Assembly: GCF_004768545.1 (NCBI RefSeq) | Contig: NZ_CP038639.1 | Location: 62,001 to 126,000 of the forward strand | Direction: 5' to 3' | Length of the DNA stretch: 64,000 nucleotides | Origin: Cupriavidus oxalaticus | Lineage (GTDB): Bacteria > Pseudomonadota > Gammaproteobacteria > Burkholderiales > Burkholderiaceae | Part shown: piece by piece, positions 1-9,161 of the stretch | How positions within the stretch are numbered: position 1 is the stretch's first letter | Layout: the number at the start of each line of letters is the position of its first letter | The notes under the pieces: model-generated | Told to the model about the DNA's origin: nothing | The model's database searches: none | Seen by the model: only the letters and a program-made list of their open reading frames with translations | Position numbers and translations under genes: made by a program

Positions 1-1148
1 GCGCCCGCATGCCTGACACCATGGGTGCGCGCGGGATCGGCTCGGGCGACCGGCCAACGCAATACCTGCGTACGCGCGAAACTCCGTGGGCGTCGGCAGT
101 GCTGGGCCATTGCTATGGCTCATCAAGCTGGTATGCGGCACTGGCTGACTTCGCGGTGATGCGAAAAGGCGCCGTCATGGCCGTATCCAGTGTCAAGCTT
201 ACCTCGATGGCCATCGGCGAGGAAGTCGACCCTGAGGCCCTCGGTGGATGGGAAATTCTGACTGGCGTATCGGGCCTCGTCGACATGGCTGTCGATACAG
301 ACGAGGAAGCGCTGGACGCGGTCAAGCGCTTTCTTTCCTACCTCCCAAGTCACCACAACGAGGCTCCGCCCTTGCACCCGGTGCCGGTTGGCTCAGGTAG
401 CGAGGCACACCGCATTCTCGACATCGTGCCTGAATCGCGCACCAAGGTCTATGACGTGCGCAAGATCATTCCCCTGATCGTCGACAAAGGCAGCACATTC
501 GAGCTAAAGGCCCGCTACGGAAAATCGGTTGTGACTGCACTAGCCCGCATTGATGGCCGCAGCGTCGGGATCATCGCCAATAATCCGATCGCCAAAGGTG
601 GTGCTATCGATGTCGATGCCTGCAACAAGGCAACCAGCTTCATGGTGCTTTGCGATTCGTTCAATATCCCACTGGTGTTCATGACCGACCAGCCTGGATT
701 TCTGATCGGCATTGAGGGCGAACGCCGCGGCGCTGTTGGTAGGGTGATGAACTGGATGAACGCCCTTTCGCTGGTCACCGTGCCGAAAATCGCCATCATC
801 ATGCGCAAGACGTATGGCCAAGCCGTGCTCAACATGGGCGGTGCCGGCAATGCGGACGAGTTGATCGCCTGGGTATCCGCGGAGGTCAATTTTATGGATC
901 CACGCTCTGGCGTCACCATCGTGCATGGCGTGAAGCAAGAAGATGACCCCGAGCGATATGCCGCGCTTCTCCAGAACATGGAGCGCGACACTTCCGCCTG
1001 GGACATGGGCGCCGCCTACTCGGCTCACATGGTCATCAATCCGGTCGACACGCGCCAGACACTGTCTCGTTTGCTCGACGTGCACCGACTGCGACTCACC
1101 AACGGCGTGGGACAGCACCTCATGCGAACCTGGCCGACCAGCTACTGA
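1..1148 (+). CDS. Acyl-CoA carboxylase carboxyltransferase subunit (5'-truncated by window edge)
   Basis: The reading frame is already open at base 3, so the gene starts upstream of the window and about 382 residues are visible. Carboxyltransferase subunits of propionyl-, methylcrotonyl- or geranyl-CoA carboxylases are usually about 510-540 residues, so roughly the first quarter is missing. The visible part spans both crotonase-like halves, including a glycine-rich stretch (AKGGAIDVDACNKATSF) and the C-terminal MRKTYGQAVLNMGG segment typical of the family. It would transfer CO2 from carboxybiotin to an acyl-CoA in the cytoplasm. The next gene, 12 bases downstream, encodes the biotin carboxylase partner. 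The acyl-CoA substrate cannot be read from sequence. A biotin carrier domain is not in view and may lie upstream. Confidence 0.9.
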   Translation, partial: ARMPDTMGARGIGSGDRPTQYLRTRETPWASAVLGHCYGSSSWYAALADFAVMRKGAVMAVSSVKLTSMAIGEEVDPEALGGWEILTGVSGLVDMAVDTDEEALDAVKRFLSYLPSHHNEAPPLHPVPVGSGSEAHRILDIVPESRTKVYDVRKIIPLIVDKGSTFELKARYGKSVVTALARIDGRSVGIIANNPIAKGGAIDVDACNKATSFMVLCDSFNIPLVFMTDQPGFLIGIEGERRGAVGRVMNWMNALSLVTVPKIAIIMRKTYGQAVLNMGGAGNADELIAWVSAEVNFMDPRSGVTIVHGVKQEDDPERYAALLQNMERDTSAWDMGAAYSAHMVINPVDTRQTLSRLLDVHRLRLTNGVGQHLMRTWPTSY

Positions 1149-1160
1149 GGAGCGTTATCT

Positions 1161-2510
1161 ATGCGAACCGTACTAATTGCCAACCGGGGAGCCGTCGCTG
1201 CCCGTGTATTGCGCACCCTGAAACGCATGGGGCTGCGCTCGGTCGTAGTCTATTCCGAAGCCGACCGCGATCTGCCATATGTGCGGCAGGCGGACGAAGC
1301 CTACTGCATTGGCCCCGGGCCGGCGGTGCAAAGCTATCTGAGCGAAAGCGCCCTCTTCGACATCATGCGCCGCTCGCGTGCAGATGCCGTGCATCCCGGA
1401 TATGGCTTCTTGTCCGAGAATGCAGGCTTCGCGCGCCGCGTCGAAGCCGCCGGCCTGACCTTCATCGGCCCAAGCCCCCGCTGGATCGACGCCATGGGCC
1501 ATAAGACGCGCGCGCGTTCATTGATGGCCGAGCACGGCATGCCAATGTGCCGGTCCTCCGAAATCATCGGGGAAGATCCCCGAGAAATCGAGGCAGCCGG
1601 CACAGCCGTTGGCTACCCGGTACTGGTCAAGCCCGCCGGCGGCGGAGGCGGCATCGGCATGGTTGCGGCTCAGGATGCCCCATCGCTGATCGAGGCGGTA
1701 ACGCGGGCACGGGCCCTGGCGCAACGCAGCTTCGGCAACGGCGACGTGTATCTCGAACAGTTGTTCGAGCGGCCCCGGCATATCGAATTCCAGATTTTAG
1801 CCGACCGGCATGGCAACGTACGTCATCTCTTTGAGCGCGATTGCTCGGTCCAGCGCCGTCACCAGAAAGTCATCGAGGAGGCCTGTGCGCCAGCCTTGCC
1901 CCTCGGTGAAGCGGATGAGATCGGCAACCGGGTGGCCCGCTTGCTGGGCAAGTTGGGCTACGACGTCATTGGTACGGTGGAGATGCTGCGCGGCAGCGAT
2001 GGCAGCTACAGTTTCCTCGAGATGAACACCCGCTTGCAAGTCGAGCACGCTGTGACTGAGGCGGTTACCGGCCTCGACCTTGTCGAGGCTCAGATCCGCC
2101 TGGCTGCCGGGGAGTACCTGCGTGATGTCCTATCCGATCCGGTACGGGTAGAAGGCCATGCCATCGAACTGCGCATTTATGCCGAAGATCCAGTGCGCTT
2201 CTTCCCTTCGCCAGGCACACTGCAGGTATTTCGTCTGCCGTCGGGGTCGGGCATCCGTATAGAAACCGGCTATGCAGAAGGCAACACGGTGAGCCCCTAC
2301 TATGATCCCATGATCGCAAAGATCATCGTGCATGCTTCGGACCGGCAGGCAGCCATTACATTGGCAAAAGAGGCGCTGTCTGCAACCGACATCGTTGGAG
2401 TCAAGACCAACGTGCCACTACTTCAACGCATGTTGACTTACGCTCCCTGGCTCGCGGGTGAACTGCATACTGGTTTGGTGCAGGACCTGCTCGCATCTCC
2501 GACGGCTTGA
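1161..2510 (+). CDS. Biotin carboxylase subunit of an acyl-CoA carboxylase
   Basis: This 449-residue protein has the standard length and order of biotin carboxylase. It has an N-terminal pre-ATP-grasp fold (LIANRGAVAARVLRTLKRMG), the VHPGYGFLSENAGFA motif near residue 75, the glycine-rich ATP loop KPAGGGGGIGM near residue 156, the EMNTRLQVEH catalytic motif near residue 288 and a C-terminal biotin carboxylase domain. It carboxylates the biotin prosthetic group with ATP and bicarbonate. It stops without a biotinyl (MKM) domain, so a separate carrier protein or a fused subunit must exist elsewhere. It is co-directional with the carboxyltransferase and followed by a hairpin, so it is probably the last gene of its operon. 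Confidence 0.95.
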   Translation: MRTVLIANRGAVAARVLRTLKRMGLRSVVVYSEADRDLPYVRQADEAYCIGPGPAVQSYLSESALFDIMRRSRADAVHPGYGFLSENAGFARRVEAAGLTFIGPSPRWIDAMGHKTRARSLMAEHGMPMCRSSEIIGEDPREIEAAGTAVGYPVLVKPAGGGGGIGMVAAQDAPSLIEAVTRARALAQRSFGNGDVYLEQLFERPRHIEFQILADRHGNVRHLFERDCSVQRRHQKVIEEACAPALPLGEADEIGNRVARLLGKLGYDVIGTVEMLRGSDGSYSFLEMNTRLQVEHAVTEAVTGLDLVEAQIRLAAGEYLRDVLSDPVRVEGHAIELRIYAEDPVRFFPSPGTLQVFRLPSGSGIRIETGYAEGNTVSPYYDPMIAKIIVHASDRQAAITLAKEALSATDIVGVKTNVPLLQRMLTYAPWLAGELHTGLVQDLLASPTA

Positions 2511-2526
2511 TTGGGACGTGAAAAAT

Positions 2527-2564
2527 GGCAAGGAGGCGAGGCACTGAGAATGCCTCGCCTTGCC
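2527..2564 (+). terminator. Hairpin after the carboxylase operon
   Basis: A long hairpin begins 17 bases after the biotin carboxylase stop. GGCGAGGCA (2535-2543) pairs with TGCCTCGCC (2551-2559) around a 7-base loop, and GGCAA/TTGCC extends the stem after a small bulge. There is no run of T after it, so intrinsic termination is plausible but not certain. Confidence 0.55.
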
Positions 2565-2608
2565 GCAACCACAGCCACGATCGCGTCAAACCTTTAACAT
2601 TTAACGAA

Positions 2609-2770
2609 GCGGTGCCGTCGGAGCTAACCGCGACCACGATGGGCGCGCTCTTCTGCCGCCGCGGTGCCCAGGGCATCGAGGGCGGTGGCTGGAAGTAACC
2701 GGCAAAGGCAAAAAGACAAGGCGGGCACCGGCTACCGACGAGTTGATTGCCGAACTGGCGCGCTCGGCTG
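2609..2770 (+). pseudogene. Tyrosine recombinase fragment, copy A
   Basis: About 160 bases are clearly related to the start of the larger recombinase fragment at 16553-17107. They share the stretches encoding FFCRR-AQGIE, the VTGKGK-type block and TDELIAELAR. An in-frame stop (GAAGTAACC, around 2696) and indels break the frame, and nothing recognisable of the catalytic C terminus follows. The rest of the gap 2771-2945 shows no gene I can support. Same orientation as the later copies. Confidence 0.7.
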
Positions 2771-2945
2771 GGTCCACTACGTCGCCTGAGCCCGGCGCCC
2801 TGCCCCGGCAGCGAGGGCACCAGCAAGACGAGGCCTGACGGGCGCTGTCAACAGCGAGGTGTTGCGATGGAGCGAAGCGCGCAGTGCACGCTTGCTTCCT
2901 CTATCCCGCTGTTCCTCCTCTCCTCAGCTGTTCTTCAACAGATTT

Positions 2946-4118
2946 TCATCCATCCCGGAGCAAGCGGCGTGAAATGACCTCCCGCTGGATCTCGCTAGTA
3001 CCGTCGCCGATGCTCGCCATGGCCGAATCGAGCCAATAGCGGTTGACTGGCGTCTCGACCGCAAATCCCATCCCGCCGTGAATCTGCAACGCTTCATGGC
3101 AGACCTGTTGCACCACTTCGCTTGCGAACAGTTTTGCCATACCAGCCTCGAGGTCCGCACGCACGCCCGCGTCGATGCGGCGCGCGACTAAAAAGCCGAG
3201 TTGGCGTGCCGCCGTGATGCGCGTCGCCATATCGGCAAGCTTGTGGCGGATGGCCTGAAAATCGCAAATCGGCTTACCAAACTGTACCCGTTGTTTGCTG
3301 TAGTCGAGGGCCGCTTCGTACGCGGCTTGGGCCACCCCGATCGACGAGAAGGCGGAGTGCATTCGCGCGAATTCATATACGCTCATGAGTTGCTTGAAAC
3401 CGCGGCCTTCGACGCCACCCACCAGGTTTTCCTCCGGAACCTCGTAGCCATCGAAGTACAGCGCATAGCTATGCAGTCCTTGGAATCCTACGGTTTCGAT
3501 GTGGCTGCCCGTCAGCTTAGGCGGCACAAAACAATCACCGCGCGGCTTCTCCAGCAACAACAAGCTAATGCTGTTGTGCCCGGGCTCAGGACTGGTGCGG
3601 CACAGCAGCGATATGACATCCGCGCGGTCTGCATGCGTGCACCATAGTTTCGAACCGGAGACCACATATTGGCCACCTTTGCGCTGCCCCTTCGTCTGGA
3701 TGGCCGCGGCATCGGACCCCGCCTGTGCCTCGGTACCCGCATGCGCAGCTTGGATGGCGCCGGAAATCAAGCCGGGGAGCCACTTGCGACGCTGGGCCTC
3801 GGTACCAGCCTGCAGAATCAGTTGGACTAGCGACCAGTTGTACAGCGGCACCGAGCCGACGCTCATCCAGGCTCGGCTCAGTTCCTCCGTAACCAATGCG
3901 GCACCCATCGCGCCCATACCGAGCCCGCCCAAGTTGGCCGGTGCGGCAACGCCGGAAATGCCCATGTCCATCATTTTGTCCACTAGCGAATCTGGGATTC
4001 GCTCGCCTGCCAGATGAAGCTTATGGGCGATGGGCGCCACCTCACGATCAGCAAACGCCCGTACGGCATCGCGCAACTCGCATAGCTCAGGTCTGATTTC
4101 GTCGGAAGAAGTACTCAT
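2946..4118 (-). CDS. Acyl-CoA dehydrogenase
   Basis: This 390-residue flavoprotein has the normal ACAD length: N-terminal helical domain, a middle beta domain with the FAD/substrate stretch (AGTEAQAGSDAAAIQTKG, SKLWCTHADRAD) and a C-terminal helical domain with LQIHGGMGFAVE. It would oxidise an acyl-CoA to the 2-enoyl-CoA and pass electrons to ETF. The motif usually read YEGT-EIQ is IGDGTSEIQ here, so the residue aligned with the classical catalytic glutamate is Asp372. It is the last gene of the minus-strand operon, 14 bases after the NIPSNAP gene. The substrate is unknown. Confidence 0.93.
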   Translation of the reverse strand: MSTSSDEIRPELCELRDAVRAFADREVAPIAHKLHLAGERIPDSLVDKMMDMGISGVAAPANLGGLGMGAMGAALVTEELSRAWMSVGSVPLYNWSLVQLILQAGTEAQRRKWLPGLISGAIQAAHAGTEAQAGSDAAAIQTKGQRKGGQYVVSGSKLWCTHADRADVISLLCRTSPEPGHNSISLLLLEKPRGDCFVPPKLTGSHIETVGFQGLHSYALYFDGYEVPEENLVGGVEGRGFKQLMSVYEFARMHSAFSSIGVAQAAYEAALDYSKQRVQFGKPICDFQAIRHKLADMATRITAARQLGFLVARRIDAGVRADLEAGMAKLFASEVVQQVCHEALQIHGGMGFAVETPVNRYWLDSAMASIGDGTSEIQREVISRRLLRDG

Positions 4119-4132
4119 GTTTTTCTACAAGT

Positions 4133-4747
4133 TCAGCGCAGTGGCGAAAAGTCGGTGGGATAGGCGAGCACGGAGACGGCATCGAAGAACTGATCCGGTC
4201 CACCTTTCGGAGGCCAGATGCCGTCCGCATAGGACTTCGCCCGGATTTCGGCGCGAGCGTCGGCACTAGCGAAAGGCCAGATGTGGGTGATGCGTGGCTG
4301 GCCATCAAGGGCAAACATGTTGACAACCAGTGGTGAGAGCAGGCTGCGCGCAGGCATGGCGGCTTCCCAGGCGGCCATCGTGGGCTGCAGGCCGCCCGGC
4401 CGAAGCAGGTAGGTGCGAAACTCGTACACCTTGCCAAGCTCCCCTGTCCGTACCGGTGGCAGGAACGGGAACGGCTCGTAGCTATCCATCTGCATGGAGG
4501 TGACAAGCCCGTCCGCGCCGAAGGGGTCTTCATGATGCAGCGTTCGCTGGCGCTCCCGCGCCAACTCCCCCGCATCGTGGAAGCCGCGCAACAACAACAC
4601 GCGGCCGAGGGGACCGATATCTGTGAGCCAGCAACCAAGCAGGATGCCAGACGCTTCGCGATGTTCCACCCAGTCGCGGGCATTGGCTGCGACCTGGTGG
4701 GCGTGCAGCGGATGCGGGGAGAGGGTGGCCAGTTCGTAGAGCATCAT
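4133..4747 (-). CDS. NIPSNAP family protein
   Basis: This 204-residue protein has two NIPSNAP-like ferredoxin-fold repeats. The first begins MLYELATLSPHPL. The second, from about residue 107, has the family pattern YEFRTYLLRPGGL and ends in a typical F-A-S-A-D-A-R-A-E-I-R stretch. NIPSNAP proteins are small alpha/beta-barrel proteins of poorly defined role, often found beside CoA-ester catabolic genes. Its ATG overlaps the stop of the upstream MaoC gene by four bases (ATGA), so translation is probably coupled. No signal peptide is visible, so it is probably cytoplasmic. The biochemical role is unknown. Confidence 0.8.
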   Translation of the reverse strand: MMLYELATLSPHPLHAHQVAANARDWVEHREASGILLGCWLTDIGPLGRVLLLRGFHDAGELARERQRTLHHEDPFGADGLVTSMQMDSYEPFPFLPPVRTGELGKVYEFRTYLLRPGGLQPTMAAWEAAMPARSLLSPLVVNMFALDGQPRITHIWPFASADARAEIRAKSYADGIWPPKGGPDQFFDAVSVLAYPTDFSPLR

Positions 4748-5190
4748 AAGTCCTTGTCGCTAAGTTTCACCAACAGCAGAATTTGCAGATCTGCCAAGAG
4801 CTCGTCCATTCGGTAGGTGGATAAACGCAGCTTGAGAAGGCCACGGCCGGGCTTGCTGGTCACCACGGCCTCTTCGACTACGACGCGAACGTAAATAGTG
4901 TCTCCGGCCAGCACCGGCGCGTGGAAGCGCAGGTGGTCCATGCCCAGCCCAGCCAGCGTGGTGCCTTCAAATAGCTTCAATTGCTGAAACAGGCGATAGG
5001 ACAGCAGTAGAGTTTGCAGCCCGCTCGCGCACAGTTCCCCAAAGACGGAGGCTTTTGCGGCCTCCTTATCCAGGTGGAACGGCTGCGGGTCCCATTCGCG
5101 CGCGAACCGCATGATCTCTTCCTCGCAGACGTTGATGCTGGGCGTTTGCCATTGAGTGCCGACTGCCACGTCGTCGAAATGCAAACTCAT
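4744..5190 (-). CDS. MaoC-like (R)-enoyl-CoA hydratase/dehydratase
   Basis: This single-hotdog protein of 148 residues has the usual length for MaoC-type hydratases. The hydratase signature is seen as WDPQPFHLD near residues 33-41, with Asp and His in the catalytic spacing, followed by FGELCASGL and a beta-sheet ending GDTIYVRVVVEE. Members add water to 2-enoyl-CoA with R stereochemistry or act as related dehydratases. It lies between an Ldh2-type dehydrogenase gene (5-base gap) and the NIPSNAP gene (4-base overlap), inside the eight-gene operon. Confidence 0.87.
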   Translation of the reverse strand: MSLHFDDVAVGTQWQTPSINVCEEEIMRFAREWDPQPFHLDKEAAKASVFGELCASGLQTLLLSYRLFQQLKLFEGTTLAGLGMDHLRFHAPVLAGDTIYVRVVVEEAVVTSKPGRGLLKLRLSTYRMDELLADLQILLLVKLSDKDL

Positions 5191-5195
5191 CGGCG

Positions 5196-6191
5196 CTAAA
5201 CCTTCATGGCGCAGGCCTCGCGCAGCGTGCGTACCACCACGTTCTCGACTTCGATGACGCCGGTCGCAAGCCGGCGCTCGCGCTCTACGGCGGAACGTTC
5301 GAAGGGCACCCGCACCGGCACCGCTGGGTCGAGCGGCCGCGTGGCGCGCAACTCCCGCGCGAACTCGCTGACGCGCCGGCGGAATTCGCCAGGCTCTCCG
5401 AACAGATCCGGGTCAACAACCAGGATGAGGAACCCGCAGTCGAAAGCCGGCCCGCGCGAATTTACCTGGCCGGCCAACATCCCTAGTAGCTGAATCGACA
5501 GCGCGAGGCCTGAACCGCGGTGTCCGCCCCACACGGCCAGCGCGCCGACCAGTGCCGCTGCAGGATCCGTGGTAGGTACGCCATCGGGATCGAAGGCCGT
5601 GCCCTCAGGCAGCGGCCGCCCGAGGCGGCGCGCCAAGACAACCTCAGCCCAGGTGATAGCCGACGTTCCGGTGTCCCAGATCACCGGCGCGTCAAGCGAG
5701 GGAAAACCAAAGGCGATCGGGTTAGTGCAGAAGCGCGGCTCGGTGCCGCCGTGCGGCGCGACCAACTGGTTGCCACTGCCGGCGATCATGCCGACAAAGC
5801 CAGCGGCAGTAACCCGCTCCAGATAGTAGGAAAACATGCCGGTCAGCCAAGTACGGGCGGCGCCGACCACCGCAACTCCCTGACGCCGGGCCTTGCTGAT
5901 CGCGATGTCGGTTGCCTTATTTGCCACCAGGTAGCCGACCTGGTTGCCGCCTTCGATCTGGGCCGAGGCGGCGGTTTCTTGAGCCACACGCATCGGCTCG
6001 CGGCGCAAGTCCGGCTTGCGCAAGTATTCCACAAGCGACACGCACCGCGCCAAGCCGCCGTACCCCAGACCGCGTAGCTCGCAGTCGATTAAGTGGTCGG
6101 CGATGATGGTAGCTTCAGCCGCCGTGTGACCACATGCCACCATGCTCGCGTGGGCGAGTTCGCGGGCTTCCTCGATGCTGAGAATGGTCAT
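5196..6191 (-). CDS. Ldh family oxidoreductase (malate/L-lactate/ureidoglycolate dehydrogenase type)
   Basis: This 331-residue protein matches the Ldh_2 family, a distinct NAD(P)-dependent 2-hydroxyacid dehydrogenase fold. Visible hallmarks are the N-terminal helical cap (ADHLIDCELRGLGYGGLARC), a GSGNQLVAPHGGTEPRFCTNPIAFG block near residue 140 and a conserved WGGHRGSGLALSIQLLGMLAG near residue 215. Such enzymes reduce or oxidise 2-oxo/2-hydroxy acids. In this operon it may act on a hydroxyacyl intermediate or its free acid. Its ATG overlaps the stop of the epimerase gene by four bases. Confidence 0.88.
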   Translation of the reverse strand: MTILSIEEARELAHASMVACGHTAAEATIIADHLIDCELRGLGYGGLARCVSLVEYLRKPDLRREPMRVAQETAASAQIEGGNQVGYLVANKATDIAISKARRQGVAVVGAARTWLTGMFSYYLERVTAAGFVGMIAGSGNQLVAPHGGTEPRFCTNPIAFGFPSLDAPVIWDTGTSAITWAEVVLARRLGRPLPEGTAFDPDGVPTTDPAAALVGALAVWGGHRGSGLALSIQLLGMLAGQVNSRGPAFDCGFLILVVDPDLFGEPGEFRRRVSEFARELRATRPLDPAVPVRVPFERSAVERERRLATGVIEVENVVVRTLREACAMKV

Positions 6192-7174
6192 GGCGTCTCC
6201 GTTGCGGCAGGCTCCGCGATCAACTCCAGGCCGTGCTGCCCCCGGGTTTCATTGATGAGGTTGAGGTAGCCACGTTCCAGACTTCGGTGACTCACACCCA
6301 GCTCCCGGGTCATGCGGCTAGAGTCGATGGCGAAGCTACATTGCAACGGCACGTCGTCGCGGAACGTGACCTCCATCCCGGGCAACAGACCGCGGCCGAT
6401 CGCCGCCAACTCCCCATAGGACACGGCGTGGCCGCCGACGTGATAAACGTCGTGTGGTGGCTTCGGGCTAACCAGCGCGCGGGCGAAAATCTCGGCGATG
6501 TCGTCGACGTGTGCCAGCACCACCCGCTGCGCGCGGGAGTAGGAAAAATCGACTCGCTGCCCCAGAGCACCGTCGGTTCCGATCAGGTTGATGCCGCGGG
6601 CGCCGAACCGCACCCCCGGACCGTAGGCGCCAGACACGCGGATGCTCACAATCTCCATGCCGTGCAGTCGGTTGTACTCGTGAGCAAGGCGCTCACACAA
6701 GTGCTTGCCGATGCCATAGGGCGAGGTGGGACGCGCGGGCGAGTACTCCGTCACGGGCTCCGTCTCAGTCCATGGCTCATCGAGGCCGTGGTACTGCACG
6801 GAGCTCGGGTACAGGACGCGGCGGATTCCGGCACGGCGCGCGGCCTCGAACAAGTGAAAGGTGCCCGTGGTCATGACCATCTGCTGCCGATAGAGCAGCT
6901 CGGCGTCTTCAGGCCGTGCAGCCACGCCGCGCTCCTCGGCGGAGAAGAACACACTGTGCGCGATCCGGCTGATATCGTGCTCCCGGAGCACGTTCTCGAT
7001 ATCCTCGTAGCGGGACACGTCGCCCTCGACGAAGGTGATGCGCTCGGAGATATCGACCAGGCGGCCGGGCGTGCCTTTCAGGTCCAGGCAGACGACCGGT
7101 TCGCCTTGCTCGACCAGACTGCGCACCAACCGTGCGCCAATGAAGCCTTTGCCTCCGGTGACCAGAGTAGCCAT
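6188..7174 (-). CDS. NAD-dependent epimerase/dehydratase (extended SDR)
   Basis: This 328-residue extended SDR has the nucleotide motif TGGKGFIGARL at residues 6-16, an acidic cofactor-binding residue in CLDLKG near residue 31 and an active-site YGIGKHLCE (YxxxK) near residue 152. Extended SDRs include sugar epimerases and 3-beta-hydroxysteroid or hydroxyacyl oxidoreductases. The CoA-catabolic neighbours argue against a cell-wall sugar role here. It sits 9 bases after the classical SDR gene and overlaps the Ldh gene by four bases. The exact reaction is not known. Confidence 0.85.
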   Translation of the reverse strand: MATLVTGGKGFIGARLVRSLVEQGEPVVCLDLKGTPGRLVDISERITFVEGDVSRYEDIENVLREHDISRIAHSVFFSAEERGVAARPEDAELLYRQQMVMTTGTFHLFEAARRAGIRRVLYPSSVQYHGLDEPWTETEPVTEYSPARPTSPYGIGKHLCERLAHEYNRLHGMEIVSIRVSGAYGPGVRFGARGINLIGTDGALGQRVDFSYSRAQRVVLAHVDDIAEIFARALVSPKPPHDVYHVGGHAVSYGELAAIGRGLLPGMEVTFRDDVPLQCSFAIDSSRMTRELGVSHRSLERGYLNLINETRGQHGLELIAEPAATETP

Positions 7175-7183
7175 TCGATTCTC

Positions 7184-7996
7184 CTATTGCATGTGGTAGC
7201 CGCCGCTCACGCCGAGCGTCTGGCCTGTGATGAATGCCGCAAGCGGCGATGACAGGAAGAGCACTGCGGCAGAGACATCCTCCGGCGTTCCAAGGCGCCC
7301 TAGACCTGGCGCCGCCGGGTAAGTCCTGAAGATGCGCGCACGGGTCTCGGCGAGTTCGGGGCCGGAATTGGAGCTAAGCGGGCCGCTGCGGATCCCTTCG
7401 TGCACGACCGCACCGAGCGCGATGCAATTGGCGGTGATGCCAAGCGGGCTGTACTCGCGGGCCAGCGCCATCGTGAAGCCGACAATCGCCGCCTTGGCGC
7501 CGGAGTATGCCGCCAGCCGCGCCTCGCCCCGGCGACCGGCTTCCGACACGATGCTGACGATGCGCCCGCGCCGGCCGTCCATCTGCCGCAGCGCCTCGCG
7601 GCAGCAGTACATGGTGCCATTCACGTTGAGTGCGATCTGCGCGTGCTGTTCATGCACGGTGGTCTCTGCGAAGTTCGGCCGCTTTGCGCCCGGCTCGCGC
7701 AAGGTCGGCGGCACACCCGCGTTGTTGACAAGTATGTCGCACGGACCAAAGCCATCGAGCAGGCGGTGGAACATGTCGCCCACCGACTGCGGCTCGCAGA
7801 TGTCTGCCGTGAGTGGAATCGCCAGATGCCCCGCAGCACGAATCTCGGTAGCCACGGCCTCAGCACGGTCGGGAAAGAGGTCGTTCACCCCCACCTTGCA
7901 CCCCTGCGCCGCCAGTTCGATCGCGATGCGGCGCCCCACACCCTGACCCGCGCCGGTGACCAGTGCCACCTTGTCATCCAATTGGAGGTTCAGCAT
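7184..7996 (-). CDS. Classical SDR oxidoreductase (FabG-like)
   Basis: This 270-residue classical SDR has TGAGQGVGRR at residues 15-24, the LVNNAGVPP motif near residue 88, an active-site serine in SIVSEAGRRG and YSGAKAAIVG (YxxxK) near residue 164. The C terminus LGVSGGYHMQ resembles the FabG-type close. Probable role: NAD(P)-linked oxidation of a hydroxyacyl-CoA in the same pathway as the adjacent thiolase, whose stop lies one base beyond in the operon direction. An unusual insertion (PPTLREPGAKRPNFAET) follows the NNAG motif. Confidence 0.88.
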   Translation of the reverse strand: MLNLQLDDKVALVTGAGQGVGRRIAIELAAQGCKVGVNDLFPDRAEAVATEIRAAGHLAIPLTADICEPQSVGDMFHRLLDGFGPCDILVNNAGVPPTLREPGAKRPNFAETTVHEQHAQIALNVNGTMYCCREALRQMDGRRGRIVSIVSEAGRRGEARLAAYSGAKAAIVGFTMALAREYSPLGITANCIALGAVVHEGIRSGPLSSNSGPELAETRARIFRTYPAAPGLGRLGTPEDVSAAVLFLSSPLAAFITGQTLGVSGGYHMQ

Positions 7997-7997
7997 G

Positions 7998-9161
7998 TTA
8001 GCGCCCCAGGATGTGCATGTTCAGACAGCCGAGGCCTGTGTTGTGGGCCACTGCGATTTTCGGCCGCCTCGGCATTTGCAGTTCGCCAGCTTCACCACGT
8101 AGCTGGCGCACCAATTCATAGATTTCGGCGATGCCCGTTGCCCCGAGGGGGTGGCCGCGAGCGAGCAGCCCGCCATCTGTGTTGAATGCAACCTGTCCGT
8201 CCAGCGCCGCCTTGCCTTCGAGGAAAAAGCGACCACCCTCGCCTTCATCGCAGAAGCCCAGTGCCTCCGCGCAAACGAAACCGCCGCCAGCAAACGGTGC
8301 ATGGCATTGCACGACATCGACATCCTGCGGGCCGACGCCGGCGGCTTCATAAGCCAGCCCGCCGACACGATGGGTGAGTGAGCCGGCGCGAAAGTCGCCA
8401 CCGATGTGCGGGCCAGGTCCGCCGAGCAGGTCTTCGTCGCTGGGACTGCCGACACCGTGACCCAAAATCGTAATGCTCCGGGAAACGCTGCCGTGTTGCT
8501 GAGCCTTGGCGCGCGTGGTGATGACGACTGCGGCGGCGCCGTCAGTGGAAGGGCAGCACATGTACTTTGTGAGCGGTGAGCAGATTACCGGCGCCGCCAG
8601 GATTTCTTCGTGCGTGAAGGCCTTACGGTTCTTCGCGTTTGGGTTCTTCGCACCATAGGCGTAGCACTGCACGGCCTCTGCGGCGAGCATCTGCGGAGTT
8701 TCGCCGTAGGCCAGCATGCGCCGCTGCAACGCCATGGCGATTCGACCCGGCGTCACGTCGAGGCCCATGTGGTGAAGGTGGAACTCGTGATCGAGCGCGG
8801 GATCACCACCAGAAAGCAGGCCGCCTTCCATCTTCTCGTAGCCGAGCACGAGGACAGTGTCATAGCACCCGGACTGCACGGCGAGGTATGCCTCACGAAA
8901 GGCAGCGGAGCCGCTGGCACAAGCCTGCTGCATCTGGCTGATGGGAATCCCGGTCCAACCAAAGTGCTGGACGATCTGCCGCGCTTCTGTGAATCCGGCG
9001 AACTCGGCACCAAGCCACGCAGCCTGCACTTGGGGAAACGTGATGCAGGCATCTGCCAGCGCCTGGCGGATCGCAACTTCAGACAGTTGAATGGTTGACT
9101 TGTCGGGCCAGCGGCCGAACGGGTGGATGCCGATGCCAGTGACGACCACTTCGTGCTTCAT
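7998..9161 (-). CDS. Thiolase family protein (SCP2/lipid-transfer type)
   Basis: The start chosen is ATG at 9161 (MKHEVVVTGIG), which overlaps the stop of the Zn-ribbon gene by four bases; a longer frame upstream is an artefact. The 387-residue protein has the nucleophile in QQACASGSAAF (Cys81) and the C-terminal loop GLLARGHPLGATG. The usual HDCF-type motif reads CHAPFAGGGF. These SCP-x-like thiolases often work with a DUF35 Zn-ribbon partner, which is encoded directly upstream here. It probably performs thiolytic or retro-aldol type cleavage of a CoA ester. Confidence 0.9.
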   Translation of the reverse strand: MKHEVVVTGIGIHPFGRWPDKSTIQLSEVAIRQALADACITFPQVQAAWLGAEFAGFTEARQIVQHFGWTGIPISQMQQACASGSAAFREAYLAVQSGCYDTVLVLGYEKMEGGLLSGGDPALDHEFHLHHMGLDVTPGRIAMALQRRMLAYGETPQMLAAEAVQCYAYGAKNPNAKNRKAFTHEEILAAPVICSPLTKYMCCPSTDGAAAVVITTRAKAQQHGSVSRSITILGHGVGSPSDEDLLGGPGPHIGGDFRAGSLTHRVGGLAYEAAGVGPQDVDVVQCHAPFAGGGFVCAEALGFCDEGEGGRFFLEGKAALDGQVAFNTDGGLLARGHPLGATGIAEIYELVRQLRGEAGELQMPRRPKIAVAHNTGLGCLNMHILGR

